From: G963668605 sp963668605
GTDB taxonomy: Bacteria > Acidobacteriota > Terriglobia > Bryobacterales > Bryobacteraceae
Direction: 5' to 3'
DNA: 64,000 nt
Assembly: GCA_963668605.1 (NCBI GenBank)
Contig: OY764903.1
Coordinates: forward strand, 620,001 to 684,000
Below the pieces are notes generated by a model that saw only the letters and a program-made list of their open reading frames with translations, had not been told where the DNA came from and did not search any database. Positions within the stretch are counted from its first letter, which is position 1, and each line of letters opens with the position of its first letter. Below, in pieces: positions 16,824 through 26,033 of the stretch. The position numbers and the translations under genes are program-made.

Positions 16824-18348
16824 TCTTTTCGCGCATCAACTCAGGCGGAAAATCGGCGACTTTCGATCCGGCCTTGCGGCGCAGCTTCATTTGCCCCCCG
16901 GCATCGGGGTAAAGCTGAATCTGCATTCCGTCTGATTTCTGAAGCAGATCGAACATCTCCTTGTTCATCGCGCGAATCACGGACTGGTGTTGCGGGCTGA
17001 AGATCAGGTTGTTGGTCTCGTGCGGATCTTCCTTGATGTCGTACAACTCGTCGATGTCCCAGATGCCGTGGTAGTGGATGTACTTGTACTGCTCTTTGCG
17101 CAGTGCGTGTATGGTCGGGGTCTGCGGAAAATTACGCTCCCAGTAATACTCGTAGAGCAGCGCGTCGCGCCAGGGCGTTTGCTTGCCTTGGGCGAGCGGC
17201 AGGAAGTTTCCGCCGTCGAGGCCCGCGGGCGCTTCGAGTCCCGCGGCCGCCAGCACCGTCGGCATGATGTCGAGGCCGGCGACGGTTCGCTCGATGACGC
17301 GCCCGCCGGAAAACAGCTCCGGACAGCGCGCGAGCATCGGCACGCGCATCGACTCTTCGTAGGCCGTACGCTTGTCGATCAGTCCATGCTCGCCAAACGC
17401 GAAGCCGTTGTCACCCATGTAGATGATCAGCGTCGAATCCAACTCTCCGCGTTCCTTGAGCGCGGCCAGAACTCGGCCGACGCTCTCGTCGACGCCCAGC
17501 AACGTCTCGGCATAACGCTTGTAATACTCCCCGATATCCAGATCGGAGTGGTACGGGAAGTCGACGCCGTGCCAACTATTGCGCTGGTCTGAGACCCAGC
17601 GCGGGCGATGGCGGGCCATCTCGCCGCTCTCGGCCATTGTTGGCGGCGGAACAAATTTCTCTTTTGCGTACAGTCCTTTGTGCCGCTCGGCAGGGACGAA
17701 TTCCGAGTGAACTGCTTTGTGCGAAAGGTACATGAAGTACGGCTCACCCTTCTTACGCTGCTTGAGCCAATCGAGTGCGTAGTCGGTGAGTTCGTCGGTG
17801 ATGTAGCCCTTTTGCGGCACCTTCTTGCCGTCGACGTTCAAGCCGTTCTTCTCGGGCAGGTAAGAACCTTGTCCCAGAAAACTTACCCATCGGTCGAAGC
17901 CCGGCTGCGGCGCGTCGCTTACGCCGCCCATGTGCCATTTGCCGAAGAATCCCGTTTTGTAGCCGGCCTTCTGCAGATACTGCGAAAAGAACGTGGTACC
18001 GCGCGGAATCGGCGTGTTGTTGTCGACGATCTTGTGGCGATGGGCATAGACGCCGGTGAGAATGGAGGCGCGGCTCGGCGAGCACAGCGCCGTAGTCACG
18101 AAGGCGTTCTTGCAATGGACGCCATCGCGCGCGAGAGAGTCGAGGACCGGCGTGCGCAGCCACTTCTGGCCTTGCATGAAGCCCATCGCATCGTAGCGAT
18201 GGTCGTCGGTGAGAATGAAAATGACATTGCGCGGCTTGGCACCGGGAAGGCGCTTCAATGCCTTGCCGTCTGAAGGTGTTTGCGCGGTGAGATCCTTGGC
18301 GGCCAAGGCTGCCGTCACCGCTCCGAATAGGGCTGATCTGCGGTTCAT
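16810..18348 (-). CDS. Tat-exported sulfatase (formylglycine type)
   Basis: 512 residues from the ATG at 18348; a longer in-frame start at 18408 is less likely because MNRRSALFGA opens a twin-arginine-like signal peptide (cleavage near LTAQ, about residue 23). Core motifs are D48-D49, active-site C89-S-P-S-R93, GKWHMGG, YMGDNGF and a C-terminal DELYDIKEDPHETNNLI segment. The C-terminal domain with KYIHYHGIWDIDELYD resembles the DUF4976-containing sulfatases. It lies upstream of the receptor at 13257 in a probable two-gene operon. Its stop codon sits in the AT-rich tandem repeat, so the C-terminus (EKNTKQ) may vary between relatives. Confidence 0.9.
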   Translation of the reverse strand: MNRRSALFGAVTAALAAKDLTAQTPSDGKALKRLPGAKPRNVIFILTDDHRYDAMGFMQGQKWLRTPVLDSLARDGVHCKNAFVTTALCSPSRASILTGVYAHRHKIVDNNTPIPRGTTFFSQYLQKAGYKTGFFGKWHMGGVSDAPQPGFDRWVSFLGQGSYLPEKNGLNVDGKKVPQKGYITDELTDYALDWLKQRKKGEPYFMYLSHKAVHSEFVPAERHKGLYAKEKFVPPPTMAESGEMARHRPRWVSDQRNSWHGVDFPYHSDLDIGEYYKRYAETLLGVDESVGRVLAALKERGELDSTLIIYMGDNGFAFGEHGLIDKRTAYEESMRVPMLARCPELFSGGRVIERTVAGLDIMPTVLAAAGLEAPAGLDGGNFLPLAQGKQTPWRDALLYEYYWERNFPQTPTIHALRKEQYKYIHYHGIWDIDELYDIKEDPHETNNLIFSPQHQSVIRAMNKEMFDLLQKSDGMQIQLYPDAGGQMKLRRKAGSKVADFPPELMREKNTKQ

Positions 18349-18426
18349 ATGGGTAAAAGAGAAGTCGATCCTCAAGTATACTCCTGCGCGTTCTCGTTCC
18401 AGAAGCAATGGCGCGGAGACGAGTCC

Positions 18427-18663
18427 ATGAAACAGCTAGGATGGTTGCTGATGAAGGCTCTCCTCGCCGCCGGTCTGGCCTGCACGCTTGCGCCTGCGCA
18501 GAACCGGATTGTCATAGCCGGTCGGGGCAAGGATGACAAGCCGTTGTTGAAGCGGAGAGACTGATTGTGACGCAATCGAAGAGACGCGGGCGCCGTATGT
18601 TACGCGCTAGTAACACGGGGCGTGGATCTTGAGCGCTGGATACGAGAGGTGAACGTGAAATGA
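18427..18663 (+). pseudogene. Probable remnant of a secreted-protein gene
   Basis: An ATG at 18427 opens a 45-codon frame whose first 25 residues form a signal peptide (MKQLGWLLMKALLAAGLACT, then LAPAQ). It stops at TGA 18562-18564, with a second TGA at 18568-18570. The same frame then continues openly to 18663, ending GVDLERWIREVNVK and a TGA that overlaps the amidohydrolase start (ATGA at 18660-18663). A signal peptide at one end and a translationally coupled tail at the other, in one frame, suggest a gene that has lost its middle. The alternative is a genuine 45-residue secreted peptide. No family recognised. Confidence 0.35.
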
Positions 18664-19592
18664 AGCCGAACACAACCACGCGGCGCGAGTTTGCCGCTTC
18701 CTGCGCTGCATTCGGATTGCGCGCGAACGAGTCGGCGGCGCCACTCCGCGTCATCGACACACACGCCCATTTTTACGATCCGGCACGGCCGCAGGGAGTA
18801 CCCTGGCCGCCGAAGGACGATGCGATCTTGTACCAGACGACCCTGCCGGCGCGCTATCGCAAGCTGACACAGCCACTTGGCATCGCCGGTACAATCGTGG
18901 TGGAAGCGAGCGCATGGTTGGAGGACAACCAGTGGGTGCTTGATCTGGCGAAAGAGAACCCGTTCATCGTTGGGCTTGTGGGGCGCCTCGATCCGGGCAC
19001 CGCGGAATTCTGCAATCACCTCGCGCGATTTCGGAAGAACCGCCTGTTCCTAGGTGTCCGCGTCAACGCCGGAGCGCTCGCCGAACGCGTGATGCTTCCG
19101 GCATTCGTGGCCGACATGAAGCGGCTCCGCGACGCGGGGTTGCAGTTGGATGTGGTCGGAGGTCCGACGATGCTGGTCGACGTCGTGCGGCTCTCGGATC
19201 AGATCCCGGCGCTGCGCATTGTGATCGATCACTTGCCCTTCGATCCTCCGAAAGACGCAGCGGTTCGAACGTCGGCGGATAGGGCAATGCGTGAGTTGAG
19301 CGGTCGGCCGGCGGTGTTCGCCAAAATCTCGAGCGTGCTGCGGCGCTCTGGCGGGCGCGTGCCCATCGAACTCAGCGCCTACCGCAGTGCGCTCGACGAT
19401 GTCTGCAACATCTTTGGCGCGGATCGCGTGATCTATGGAAGCAACTGGCCGGTCAGCGACCGCATTGCGGAGTACGCGGCTGTGCTGCGGGTCGTGCGCG
19501 AATACTTCGCGGAGAAGGGACCGGAGGCGGCCGAAAAGTATTTCCGGCAAAACTCAATGGCGGCGTACCGCTGGATCGATCGCGGAGCTTAG
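18660..19592 (+). CDS. Amidohydrolase-2 family metal-dependent hydrolase, Tat-type signal
   Basis: 310 residues. TTRREFAASC at residues 6-15 resembles a twin-arginine signal, though the hydrophobic core is short. The TIM-barrel hydrolase starts with DTHAHFYDP (metal-binding His pair), has IVIDHLPF in the middle and ends with YGSNWPVS, the conserved Asn/Ser-Trp-Pro segment near the metal site of the amidohydrolase 2 / fuconolactonase group. Such enzymes open sugar lactones or decarboxylate small acids; the exact substrate is open. GAGAGGTGAAC precedes the ATG, which overlaps a TGA of an upstream remnant frame. The DUF1080 gene follows 135 bp later on the same strand and may act in the same sugar pathway. 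Confidence 0.82.
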   Translation: MKPNTTTRREFAASCAAFGLRANESAAPLRVIDTHAHFYDPARPQGVPWPPKDDAILYQTTLPARYRKLTQPLGIAGTIVVEASAWLEDNQWVLDLAKENPFIVGLVGRLDPGTAEFCNHLARFRKNRLFLGVRVNAGALAERVMLPAFVADMKRLRDAGLQLDVVGGPTMLVDVVRLSDQIPALRIVIDHLPFDPPKDAAVRTSADRAMRELSGRPAVFAKISSVLRRSGGRVPIELSAYRSALDDVCNIFGADRVIYGSNWPVSDRIAEYAAVLRVVREYFAEKGPEAAEKYFRQNSMAAYRWIDRGA

Positions 19593-19727
19593 AACAATTT
19601 ATGATGTTCATGTTTTCCGCTTGGTTGCTTCCCTGCGGAGCGTGCTTGCGCGTGAATTCCTGCTCGCCGCAAAGCCGTAAGGTCTCCTGATCCGTGCAGT
19701 TGCGGAAGTGAGGATAATGGAAGACGT

Positions 19728-20540
19728 ATGAAACTTCCGATGCTATTCGCCTTCGCAGTCTTGGCGGCTTGCGCCGCCGACAACGCGATCACTCCCGCCG
19801 AACAGCGCGAAGGGTGGAAGCTGCTTTTCGACGGTAAAACGATGAACGGCTGGCGCGATCCCGCTAAGGAGACGCCGCCGGGCGATTCCTGGGCTATTGA
19901 GGACGGATGCCTCAAGACCCGCTTGAAACCACGCATCGAAGAAGACCTCGTCAGCGCGGAGACGTACCGCGATTTCGAGTTCAAGTTCGATTGGCGCATT
20001 TCCAAGGGCGGCAACACCGGCGTGAAGTACCGTATCCAACGGCTGCTCTTCGTCGACAGCACAAAGACGCAAACCGGCCCCGGTGGGTTTGAAGGGATGT
20101 TGGGCCGAGAGATCGCGAATCCCAGAGCCGACCGCGCGAAACTCGCACCCACGGCGAAGGCCTTCGAATACGTGATCGGATTCGAGTTTCAGCTATTGGA
20201 CGACGAGCGCCATCCGGACGCGAAGAAAGACGAGAGCCACAAGACCGGCGCGCTCTATTCGATGATCCCGCCCTCCGCCCGTCCCGCGCGTCCCGCCGGC
20301 GAGTGGAATCAATCGCGGCTTGTCGTGAAGGGTGACCATGTCGAGCATTGGATCAACGGAGTCAAGGCTATGGATGGCTCGCTCAATTCCGAGGCTGTGC
20401 GCGCGGGCGCGGCAAAGCGATGGTCGCAGGTTCCCGCGATTTTGGATGCGTTGACGAAACCGAAGAGCGAGGGCCCGATCAGCCTGCAACATCACGGCGA
20501 TGAAGTCTGGTTCCGCAATCTGAAGATCCGGCGTTTCTGA
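19728..20540 (+). CDS. DUF1080 (3-keto-disaccharide hydrolase-like) lipoprotein
   Basis: 270 residues. A lipoprotein signal peptide ends at the lipobox LAAC (Cys15). The mature part begins with GWKLLFDGKTMNGWRD, the hallmark opening of DUF1080 concanavalin-like domains, and ends with GPISLQHHGDEVWFRNLKIR, the hallmark closing strand. The domain is therefore complete. Some members cleave 3-keto-glycosides and many act in planctomycete and acidobacterial sugar catabolism; the catalytic role of this one is inferred only from the family. It is convergent with the nucleotide-sugar dehydrogenase, with only 23 bp between them. Confidence 0.85.
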   Translation: MKLPMLFAFAVLAACAADNAITPAEQREGWKLLFDGKTMNGWRDPAKETPPGDSWAIEDGCLKTRLKPRIEEDLVSAETYRDFEFKFDWRISKGGNTGVKYRIQRLLFVDSTKTQTGPGGFEGMLGREIANPRADRAKLAPTAKAFEYVIGFEFQLLDDERHPDAKKDESHKTGALYSMIPPSARPARPAGEWNQSRLVVKGDHVEHWINGVKAMDGSLNSEAVRAGAAKRWSQVPAILDALTKPKSEGPISLQHHGDEVWFRNLKIRRF

Positions 20541-20563
20541 GAATAGCTGAATACCGCAATCGC

Positions 20564-21907
20564 TTAGAGACGGACGATATTCGCCGAACGGAATTCTTTC
20601 AATGCGTTTCTGGTGTCGACGACCAACCGGGCCGATTCGACAATCTCGCGATACGGGAAGGCGGTGTGGTCGGTGACGATTACCACGCAGTCCGCCATGG
20701 AGACGTTTTCCAAAACGCTCGAACTGTGATACTCGCGATCCTCGACGCGGATCACGGGAACATACGGATCGCTGAACGTGACGTGCGCTCCACGTTTTTC
20801 AAGGAGATGAATGATGTCGAGCGCCGGCGACTCGCGCACGTCGTCGATATTGCGCTTGTAGGCCACTCCAAGTACGTGAATATGGGAGCCGTTGATCGGT
20901 TTCTTGTGGCTGTTCAGCGCGTTCTGGACCCGTTCGGTGACGAAGTAAGGCATTTGTCCGTTGATATACCCGGCCAGTTCGATGAACCGCGCTTCGATGC
21001 CGACCTGTCGCGTCTTCCACGAAAGATAGAACGGATCGACGGGGATGCAGTGTCCGCCGAGTCCTGGACCGGGATAGAAGGGCATGAACCCGAAGGGCTT
21101 CGTCGCGGCCGCGTCGATCACCTCCCAGACGTTTACGCCGAGGCGGTCGCACATCAACGCCATCTCATTAACAAGGCCGATGTTGATCATACGGAAGGTG
21201 TTCTCCAAGAGCTTCACCATTTCCGCGGTCTGAGTGGAACTTACCGGGATCACCGTTTTTAGCGCCTGGCTGTAGAACAGGACGCCCAGTTCGGTGCATT
21301 CCGGCGTGACCCCGCCGACAACCTTGGGAATGTTGAATGTCTGGAAGTTCGGATTGCCTGGATCCACACGTTCCGGCGAGAAGCACAGGAAAAAATCACG
21401 CCCGGCACGCAGACCATGCTGTTCGAGGATCGGCAACACGACCTCTTCCGTTGTGCCGGGGTAAGTCGTGGATTCCAGGATAATTAACATTCCGGGATGA
21501 ATGTAGTGCGCAATTTCTTCGCAGGCGGACATGATGAAGCTCATGTCCGGATCTTTGCTCTTGCGAAGCGGCGTGGGCACGCAGACGTTGATCGTGTCGA
21601 GATCGGAGACCGCAGCGTAGTCGGAGAACGCGCGCAGGCGGCCGGCGTCGACGAGCGGCCGCAACGTGTCTTCAGGAATGTCTTTCACATAACTGTCGCC
21701 GAGGTTGATTCGTGCGACCTTGGATGCCTGCAGGTCGACGCCCGTCACGGAAAAGCCCGCGCGGGCGAGTTCGACGGCGAGGGGCAGTCCCACGTAGCCC
21801 AGCCCGATGACTCCTGCTCTTGCGGTGCGGTTCCGAATCTTCTCACGCAGCAGGGATGCTGGCGCCAGTGCCTCGCGGGCAGTATGTAGAGCGGCGGTAT
21901 CGTTCAT
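20564..21907 (-). CDS. Nucleotide-sugar 6-dehydrogenase (UDP-HexNAc dehydrogenase, WbpA/TviB type)
   Basis: 447 residues from ATG 21907; I prefer it to the in-frame ATG at 21922 because GGAGAAG then lies at the right distance. The NAD-binding Rossmann motif GVIGLGYVGLPLA is at about residues 33-45. The catalytic Cys is in GPGLGGHCIPVDPFYLSWK, whose HCIPVDP form is typical of UDP-N-acetylglucosamine/mannosamine dehydrogenases more than of UDP-glucose dehydrogenases. The C-terminal UDP-binding domain is present (VAYKRNIDDVRESPALDI). It should supply a uronic acid for the neighbouring polysaccharide locus. It is the leftmost minus-strand polysaccharide gene, cut off from the main operon by the plus-strand beta-helix gene. 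Confidence 0.9.
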   Translation of the reverse strand: MNDTAALHTAREALAPASLLREKIRNRTARAGVIGLGYVGLPLAVELARAGFSVTGVDLQASKVARINLGDSYVKDIPEDTLRPLVDAGRLRAFSDYAAVSDLDTINVCVPTPLRKSKDPDMSFIMSACEEIAHYIHPGMLIILESTTYPGTTEEVVLPILEQHGLRAGRDFFLCFSPERVDPGNPNFQTFNIPKVVGGVTPECTELGVLFYSQALKTVIPVSSTQTAEMVKLLENTFRMINIGLVNEMALMCDRLGVNVWEVIDAAATKPFGFMPFYPGPGLGGHCIPVDPFYLSWKTRQVGIEARFIELAGYINGQMPYFVTERVQNALNSHKKPINGSHIHVLGVAYKRNIDDVRESPALDIIHLLEKRGAHVTFSDPYVPVIRVEDREYHSSSVLENVSMADCVVIVTDHTAFPYREIVESARLVVDTRNALKEFRSANIVRL

Positions 21908-22259
21908 TGTTTTCTTCTCCATTGGGTTGAGTTGTCGCAGTGCGAAAGCGGTCTGAATCGTTGTCTTGATGATTCCACAAAGGATTTTTGGAGCCCATAA
22001 TGCCTTTGAAGTAAGTGGAATGAGACATCTATCTAATGGGAGCTACTGATTCCTTGTACACCAACTGTTGCGGTTTACTGGAAGTGGTGATAATGTGAGA
22101 GGTGCTCTCGGCCAAAGCTAGTAAATCGGCGGAACCCGCAACTGCCGAGTATTACTCACCTGTATTCGATTTGTTGAACGAATGTAATCATTTGAATAGC
22201 GAAGCGGATACTAAGGTAACCGGAGCACATCCAAAGAAAGTAACATTGGAGATACAAGG
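21908..22259. other. 352-bp intergenic region between divergent genes
   Basis: This region is visibly more AT-rich than the flanking genes. It must hold the promoters of the dehydrogenase (minus) and the beta-helix protein (plus). I found no convincing -35/-10 pair, GG-N10-GC sigma-54 site, hairpin or gene relic. Several short open frames exist but none has a start site and a recognisable sequence. Confidence 0.6.
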
Positions 22260-25200
22260 ATGGCTCTTGAGTTTCTTCGATGCGGGAAACAATTGGTATA
22301 CCGCACACTCGCACTGCCGGTTCTGGCAGTTGCTTTATTCAGCGGGGCTGTGCTTTCGCAGGCCCAAACCATTAACATTAACTGCGGCGGGCCGGCGATG
22401 GTCAGCGCCGACGGCACCGCTTGGACGGCTGACGCCAGTTTTACTGGCGGCGCGCTGTTGTATACAAGCGAAGTAATTTCGAATACATCCGACGTACAAC
22501 TGTACCGCTCAGGCCGTTACAGTCTGTATGGCGACTTCAGCTATACGATCCCAGTCGCTAACGGCGCATATCTGGTAACGCTAAAATTCGCTGAACTTCA
22601 ATACACACGCAAGAACGAGCGTGTGTTCGATGTGTTGATCAACGGATCGAAGGTTCTTCCCAAGTTCGACATCATCGCCGCCGCCACAGCCACAAAAACC
22701 GCGGTGGATCGTGTTATTCCGGTGCAGGTGACCGATGGCCGGATCCAGATAGAGTTCGATGGCATCATGCGAAAAGGTTTGGTGAACGCGATTCAAGTGG
22801 CGCCTGACCTTGCCAAGAGCGTGGGCGTCGCGGTCAGTCCAGCTGCCGCGACCCTAACGGCGAATCAGACCAAACAATTTACGGCCGCCGTGAGCGGTGC
22901 GAGCAACCAGGCCGTCACATGGACCGTGAGCGGAGCGAGTCCAGCCGGCACGGTGAATGCCTCGGGCCTCTATACGGCGCCCTCTTCGATTCCGCAATCG
23001 AGCGTTGTTACCGTGACGGCCACCAGCGCCGCCGACTCGACGAAAAGCGCTACGGCGCAGGTGACTTTGCAGTCGCCGATTAGCGTGACGCTCAGCCCGG
23101 GCAGCGCCAACGTCACTTCCGGAAACGGTGTGCAATTCACGAGTAGCGTGTCCGGCACCTCCGATTCGCGTGTGACATGGAGCGCCAATGGAGGCAGCAT
23201 CTCCTCGACCGGCTATTTTTCCGCGCCGGTCGTTTCTTCGCCAACCTCGTTTACCGTGACGGCGAAGAGCATGGCCGACACAAGCCAGAGTGCCAACGCC
23301 CAGATTACGGTGAGTCCGATTTCCAGCGGCACAGGCGCATTTATGGAATCAGGCGGCGCCGTGACGATGGAGGCCGAAAGCGGGCTGGTTGTGCAGCGCG
23401 CGGCATCCTGGATTCTTCGCTCGGACCTCTCCGGTTTCGCCGGCGGAGGCTTCTTGCGCGCTGAGCCGAATGTAAACGTCAACCAGGGAAGCGGCTATGT
23501 GGGAGTCTCTCCCGAAGTGCAATTCCCCGTCCGCTTCACGACGCCAGGCACATACTATGTATGGATTCGTGGTTACGGCGAAACCGACGTCGACGATTCC
23601 ATTCACGTGGGCTTGGATGGCAACGCGGTGGTGACCGGAGAGATGATCTCCATGTTCCCGCTGGCGCCGCCGGTATGGGCTTGGTCAAACAGCGCCATGG
23701 ATAACGTCCGCAGGGCGACCCTTGTGATTCCCAGTGCGGGAGTCCACACGATCAACGCCTGGATGCGGGAGGATGGCTTCCGTTTCGACAAGATACTTCT
23801 GACCACCGACTCAAATCTCACCCCGACCGGGAACGGTCCGGCCGAGAGCCCGAGGGACAACTCTCCAGCGTCGCTCAACGTCTCGCCGGTGAGTCTCTCG
23901 TTCTCCGCCTCCGCTGGAGCAAGCAATCCGGCTTCGCAGAATCTCAGCATCATTAACCAGGGCGGCGGCACGATGGCCTGGACGGCAAGCTCGAACCAGA
24001 GCTGGCTGTTGGTTTCGCCCGCGTCCGGCTCGGGTAGCACGGCTGTTCCGGTTTCGGTCAACATCGCCGGCCTCGCGGCGGGAACTTATTCCGGCGCAAT
24101 CACGGTCAGCGCTTCGGGCGTGACCGGTTCGCCGAAGACCGTCGCGGTCAGCTTGACCATCTCGCAGGCTGGAACACAGGCGGGTCTGCAGGTCTCGCCG
24201 ATGGGCCTTAGCTATTCGGCGGTGTCGGGCGGCTCCGACCCAGTCACGCAGACGGTGAACATCAGCAACACCGGCAGCGGAACGCTCAACTGGAGCCTCG
24301 CCAAAACGCAATCGTGGCTCTCTTTGTCGCAGATTTCCGGCAGCGGACCGGCGGCAATTTCGGTTAGCCCGAGCATCGCTGGACTTGCAGTGGGCACTTA
24401 CAACGATGTGATCACCGTGACTGCTCCCGGAGCGGGAAGTTCCCCGAGCTATGTCAACGTTAGTCTGACCGTCAGCGCGGCTGTGCCGATCACCGGAAAT
24501 GGCAACCAGTTTTATATCGCCACCACGGGCAGCAGTAGCGGCGACGGCAGTCTGAGCAGGCCCTGGGACATCGTCACAGGGTTGGCGCATCCGAGCGCGG
24601 TACGCCCCGGCGATACCATCTGGGTTCGCGGCGGCACCTACGGCACGGGACAAGTCGTGTTTCAGAGCCGGTTGCTGGGTACGCCCAACAAGCCGATTAT
24701 CGTGCGGCAGTACCCCGGCGAACGTTCGATCATCAATGGCTGGCTCATGGTTGGTTGCTGCGATCAAAACCCGCAGCCCAGCATGGGCGGCTATGTCTGG
24801 TTCTGGGGGCTGGAATTCGCCAGTTCTATCACGGACCGGACCGGCGCACCTGGCGGACCTCCCAGCTATGGCAGTTCCAACATCTACAACGCGATCGACA
24901 GTTGGGCGCCCGGTTCACGCTTTATCAATAACATCATCCACGATACCCGTCAAGGAATCAGTTGGTGGAAAGAAGCGATCGACGGCGAGGCTTATGGGAA
25001 CATCATTTACAACAATGGGTTCCAGGCCAGCGACCGCGGCCACGGCCACGGCGTCTACACTCAAAACAACACTGGCGTGAAGAAGATTACCGATAACATC
25101 GTCTTCAACCAGTTCGCGCTTGGGCTCCAGCTCTATGGCTCCGGCGACGCCGCTTATGTCCGCAATTACGACGTCCAAGGCAACATCGCTTTCAACAATG

Positions 25201-25955
25201 GTGTCATTTCGCAAGGCCAGCCCCAGGGGCAGCGTGCGGATAACTTCCTGGTTGCCGGCGGCATTGACGGCGTCAAGGGCATCACTCTGAAGAACAACTA
25301 CTTCTATCACGACCCCGACGCTCCTCAGGGCCAGAATTCGATCGGCTGGCAGTGGAGCAATATGAATGCCGATTTCGTAGCGACCAATAACTACTTTATC
25401 GGCGGCGGATACGCCGTGGATGCCTACGCCTGGAACTCGATGCGGTTCACCGGGAACACGATCTACGGCAAGCAGTACACCACCATTATGCAGAGCCGGG
25501 GCGTGCCCTTCTCGTCGCAGACGTGGAACCAGAATACCTACTATGGCGCCGGTCGATACCAGCTCGATGGCATCGACATGGATTACAACCGCTGGAAGTC
25601 GGCGACTGGATTTGACTCTTCCAGCCAGTACAATCCCGGAGCCCCAACGGGCGTGACGACGTTCATACGTCCGAACACGTATGAGCCCGGACGCGCGCAC
25701 ATTGTTATCTTCAACTGGGATCTCAGAAGCAGCGTGGCTGTGGATCTCTCATCGGTGGTTACCCCCGGGGCCCGCTATGAGATTCGCGACGCGCAGAACT
25801 TCTTCGGGAATCCCGTTGTGACCGGCGTCTATTCCGGTGGGACGGTGAATCTTCCGATGACTGGCCTGACCGCGGCGCAGCCGAACGGAACCGTTCCGAA
25901 TCAAGCGCCACACACCGCTCCGCAGCTCGGCACCTTTGTCGTTCTGCCGAAGTAA
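22260..25955 (+). CDS. Secreted multidomain protein: malectin, Ig-like, BACON and right-handed beta-helix domains
   Basis: 1,231 residues with a signal peptide (1-36, ending AQA). Domain order by eye: malectin-like carbohydrate-binding domain (about 37-185, ININCGGPA start); two Big-type Ig-like domains (about 190-350, pattern SVTLSPGSANVTSGNGVQFT); a carbohydrate-binding-like domain (about 360-530); two BACON-like domains (about 540-745, SWLLVSPASGSGSTAVPVSV repeated as SWLSLSQISGSG); and a C-terminal right-handed beta-helix (about 755-1231). The helix part resembles the whole protein at 32279-33796, sharing GHGHGVYTQNN and HDTRQG-type segments. Likely a surface enzyme or adhesin acting on the polymer made next door: lyase, epimerase or binding role unresolved. 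GGAGATACAAGG precedes the ATG. Confidence 0.85.
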   Translation: MALEFLRCGKQLVYRTLALPVLAVALFSGAVLSQAQTININCGGPAMVSADGTAWTADASFTGGALLYTSEVISNTSDVQLYRSGRYSLYGDFSYTIPVANGAYLVTLKFAELQYTRKNERVFDVLINGSKVLPKFDIIAAATATKTAVDRVIPVQVTDGRIQIEFDGIMRKGLVNAIQVAPDLAKSVGVAVSPAAATLTANQTKQFTAAVSGASNQAVTWTVSGASPAGTVNASGLYTAPSSIPQSSVVTVTATSAADSTKSATAQVTLQSPISVTLSPGSANVTSGNGVQFTSSVSGTSDSRVTWSANGGSISSTGYFSAPVVSSPTSFTVTAKSMADTSQSANAQITVSPISSGTGAFMESGGAVTMEAESGLVVQRAASWILRSDLSGFAGGGFLRAEPNVNVNQGSGYVGVSPEVQFPVRFTTPGTYYVWIRGYGETDVDDSIHVGLDGNAVVTGEMISMFPLAPPVWAWSNSAMDNVRRATLVIPSAGVHTINAWMREDGFRFDKILLTTDSNLTPTGNGPAESPRDNSPASLNVSPVSLSFSASAGASNPASQNLSIINQGGGTMAWTASSNQSWLLVSPASGSGSTAVPVSVNIAGLAAGTYSGAITVSASGVTGSPKTVAVSLTISQAGTQAGLQVSPMGLSYSAVSGGSDPVTQTVNISNTGSGTLNWSLAKTQSWLSLSQISGSGPAAISVSPSIAGLAVGTYNDVITVTAPGAGSSPSYVNVSLTVSAAVPITGNGNQFYIATTGSSSGDGSLSRPWDIVTGLAHPSAVRPGDTIWVRGGTYGTGQVVFQSRLLGTPNKPIIVRQYPGERSIINGWLMVGCCDQNPQPSMGGYVWFWGLEFASSITDRTGAPGGPPSYGSSNIYNAIDSWAPGSRFINNIIHDTRQGISWWKEAIDGEAYGNIIYNNGFQASDRGHGHGVYTQNNTGVKKITDNIVFNQFALGLQLYGSGDAAYVRNYDVQGNIAFNNGVISQGQPQGQRADNFLVAGGIDGVKGITLKNNYFYHDPDAPQGQNSIGWQWSNMNADFVATNNYFIGGGYAVDAYAWNSMRFTGNTIYGKQYTTIMQSRGVPFSSQTWNQNTYYGAGRYQLDGIDMDYNRWKSATGFDSSSQYNPGAPTGVTTFIRPNTYEPGRAHIVIFNWDLRSSVAVDLSSVVTPGARYEIRDAQNFFGNPVVTGVYSGGTVNLPMTGLTAAQPNGTVPNQAPHTAPQLGTFVVLPK

Positions 25956-25968
25956 CGCACTACCCTTT

Positions 25969-26000
25969 GCCTGGCGGCTGTCACACGACGGCCGCCAGGC
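25969..26000. terminator. Hairpin between the beta-helix gene and the end of the polysaccharide operon
   Basis: Arms GCCTGGCGGC (25969-25978) and GCCGCCAGGC (25991-26000) form a perfect 10-bp stem with a 12-nt loop. It lies between two convergent stop codons (25955 and 26034). No long T-tract is present, so it is best read as a shared bidirectional terminator. Confidence 0.7.
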
Positions 26001-26033
26001 GCTACCTGCCGTTTGATCCCCCATTCCCCCTTC

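Noticed and set aside
18598..18615. TGTTAC-N6-GTAACA palindrome as an operator
   Set aside because: Six-base arms are common by chance, and it lies inside what appears to be a gene remnant; no regulator is adjacent.
22102..22476. A small plus-strand gene upstream of the beta-helix gene
   Set aside because: It overlaps the signal-peptide region of the beta-helix protein in another frame and matches nothing.
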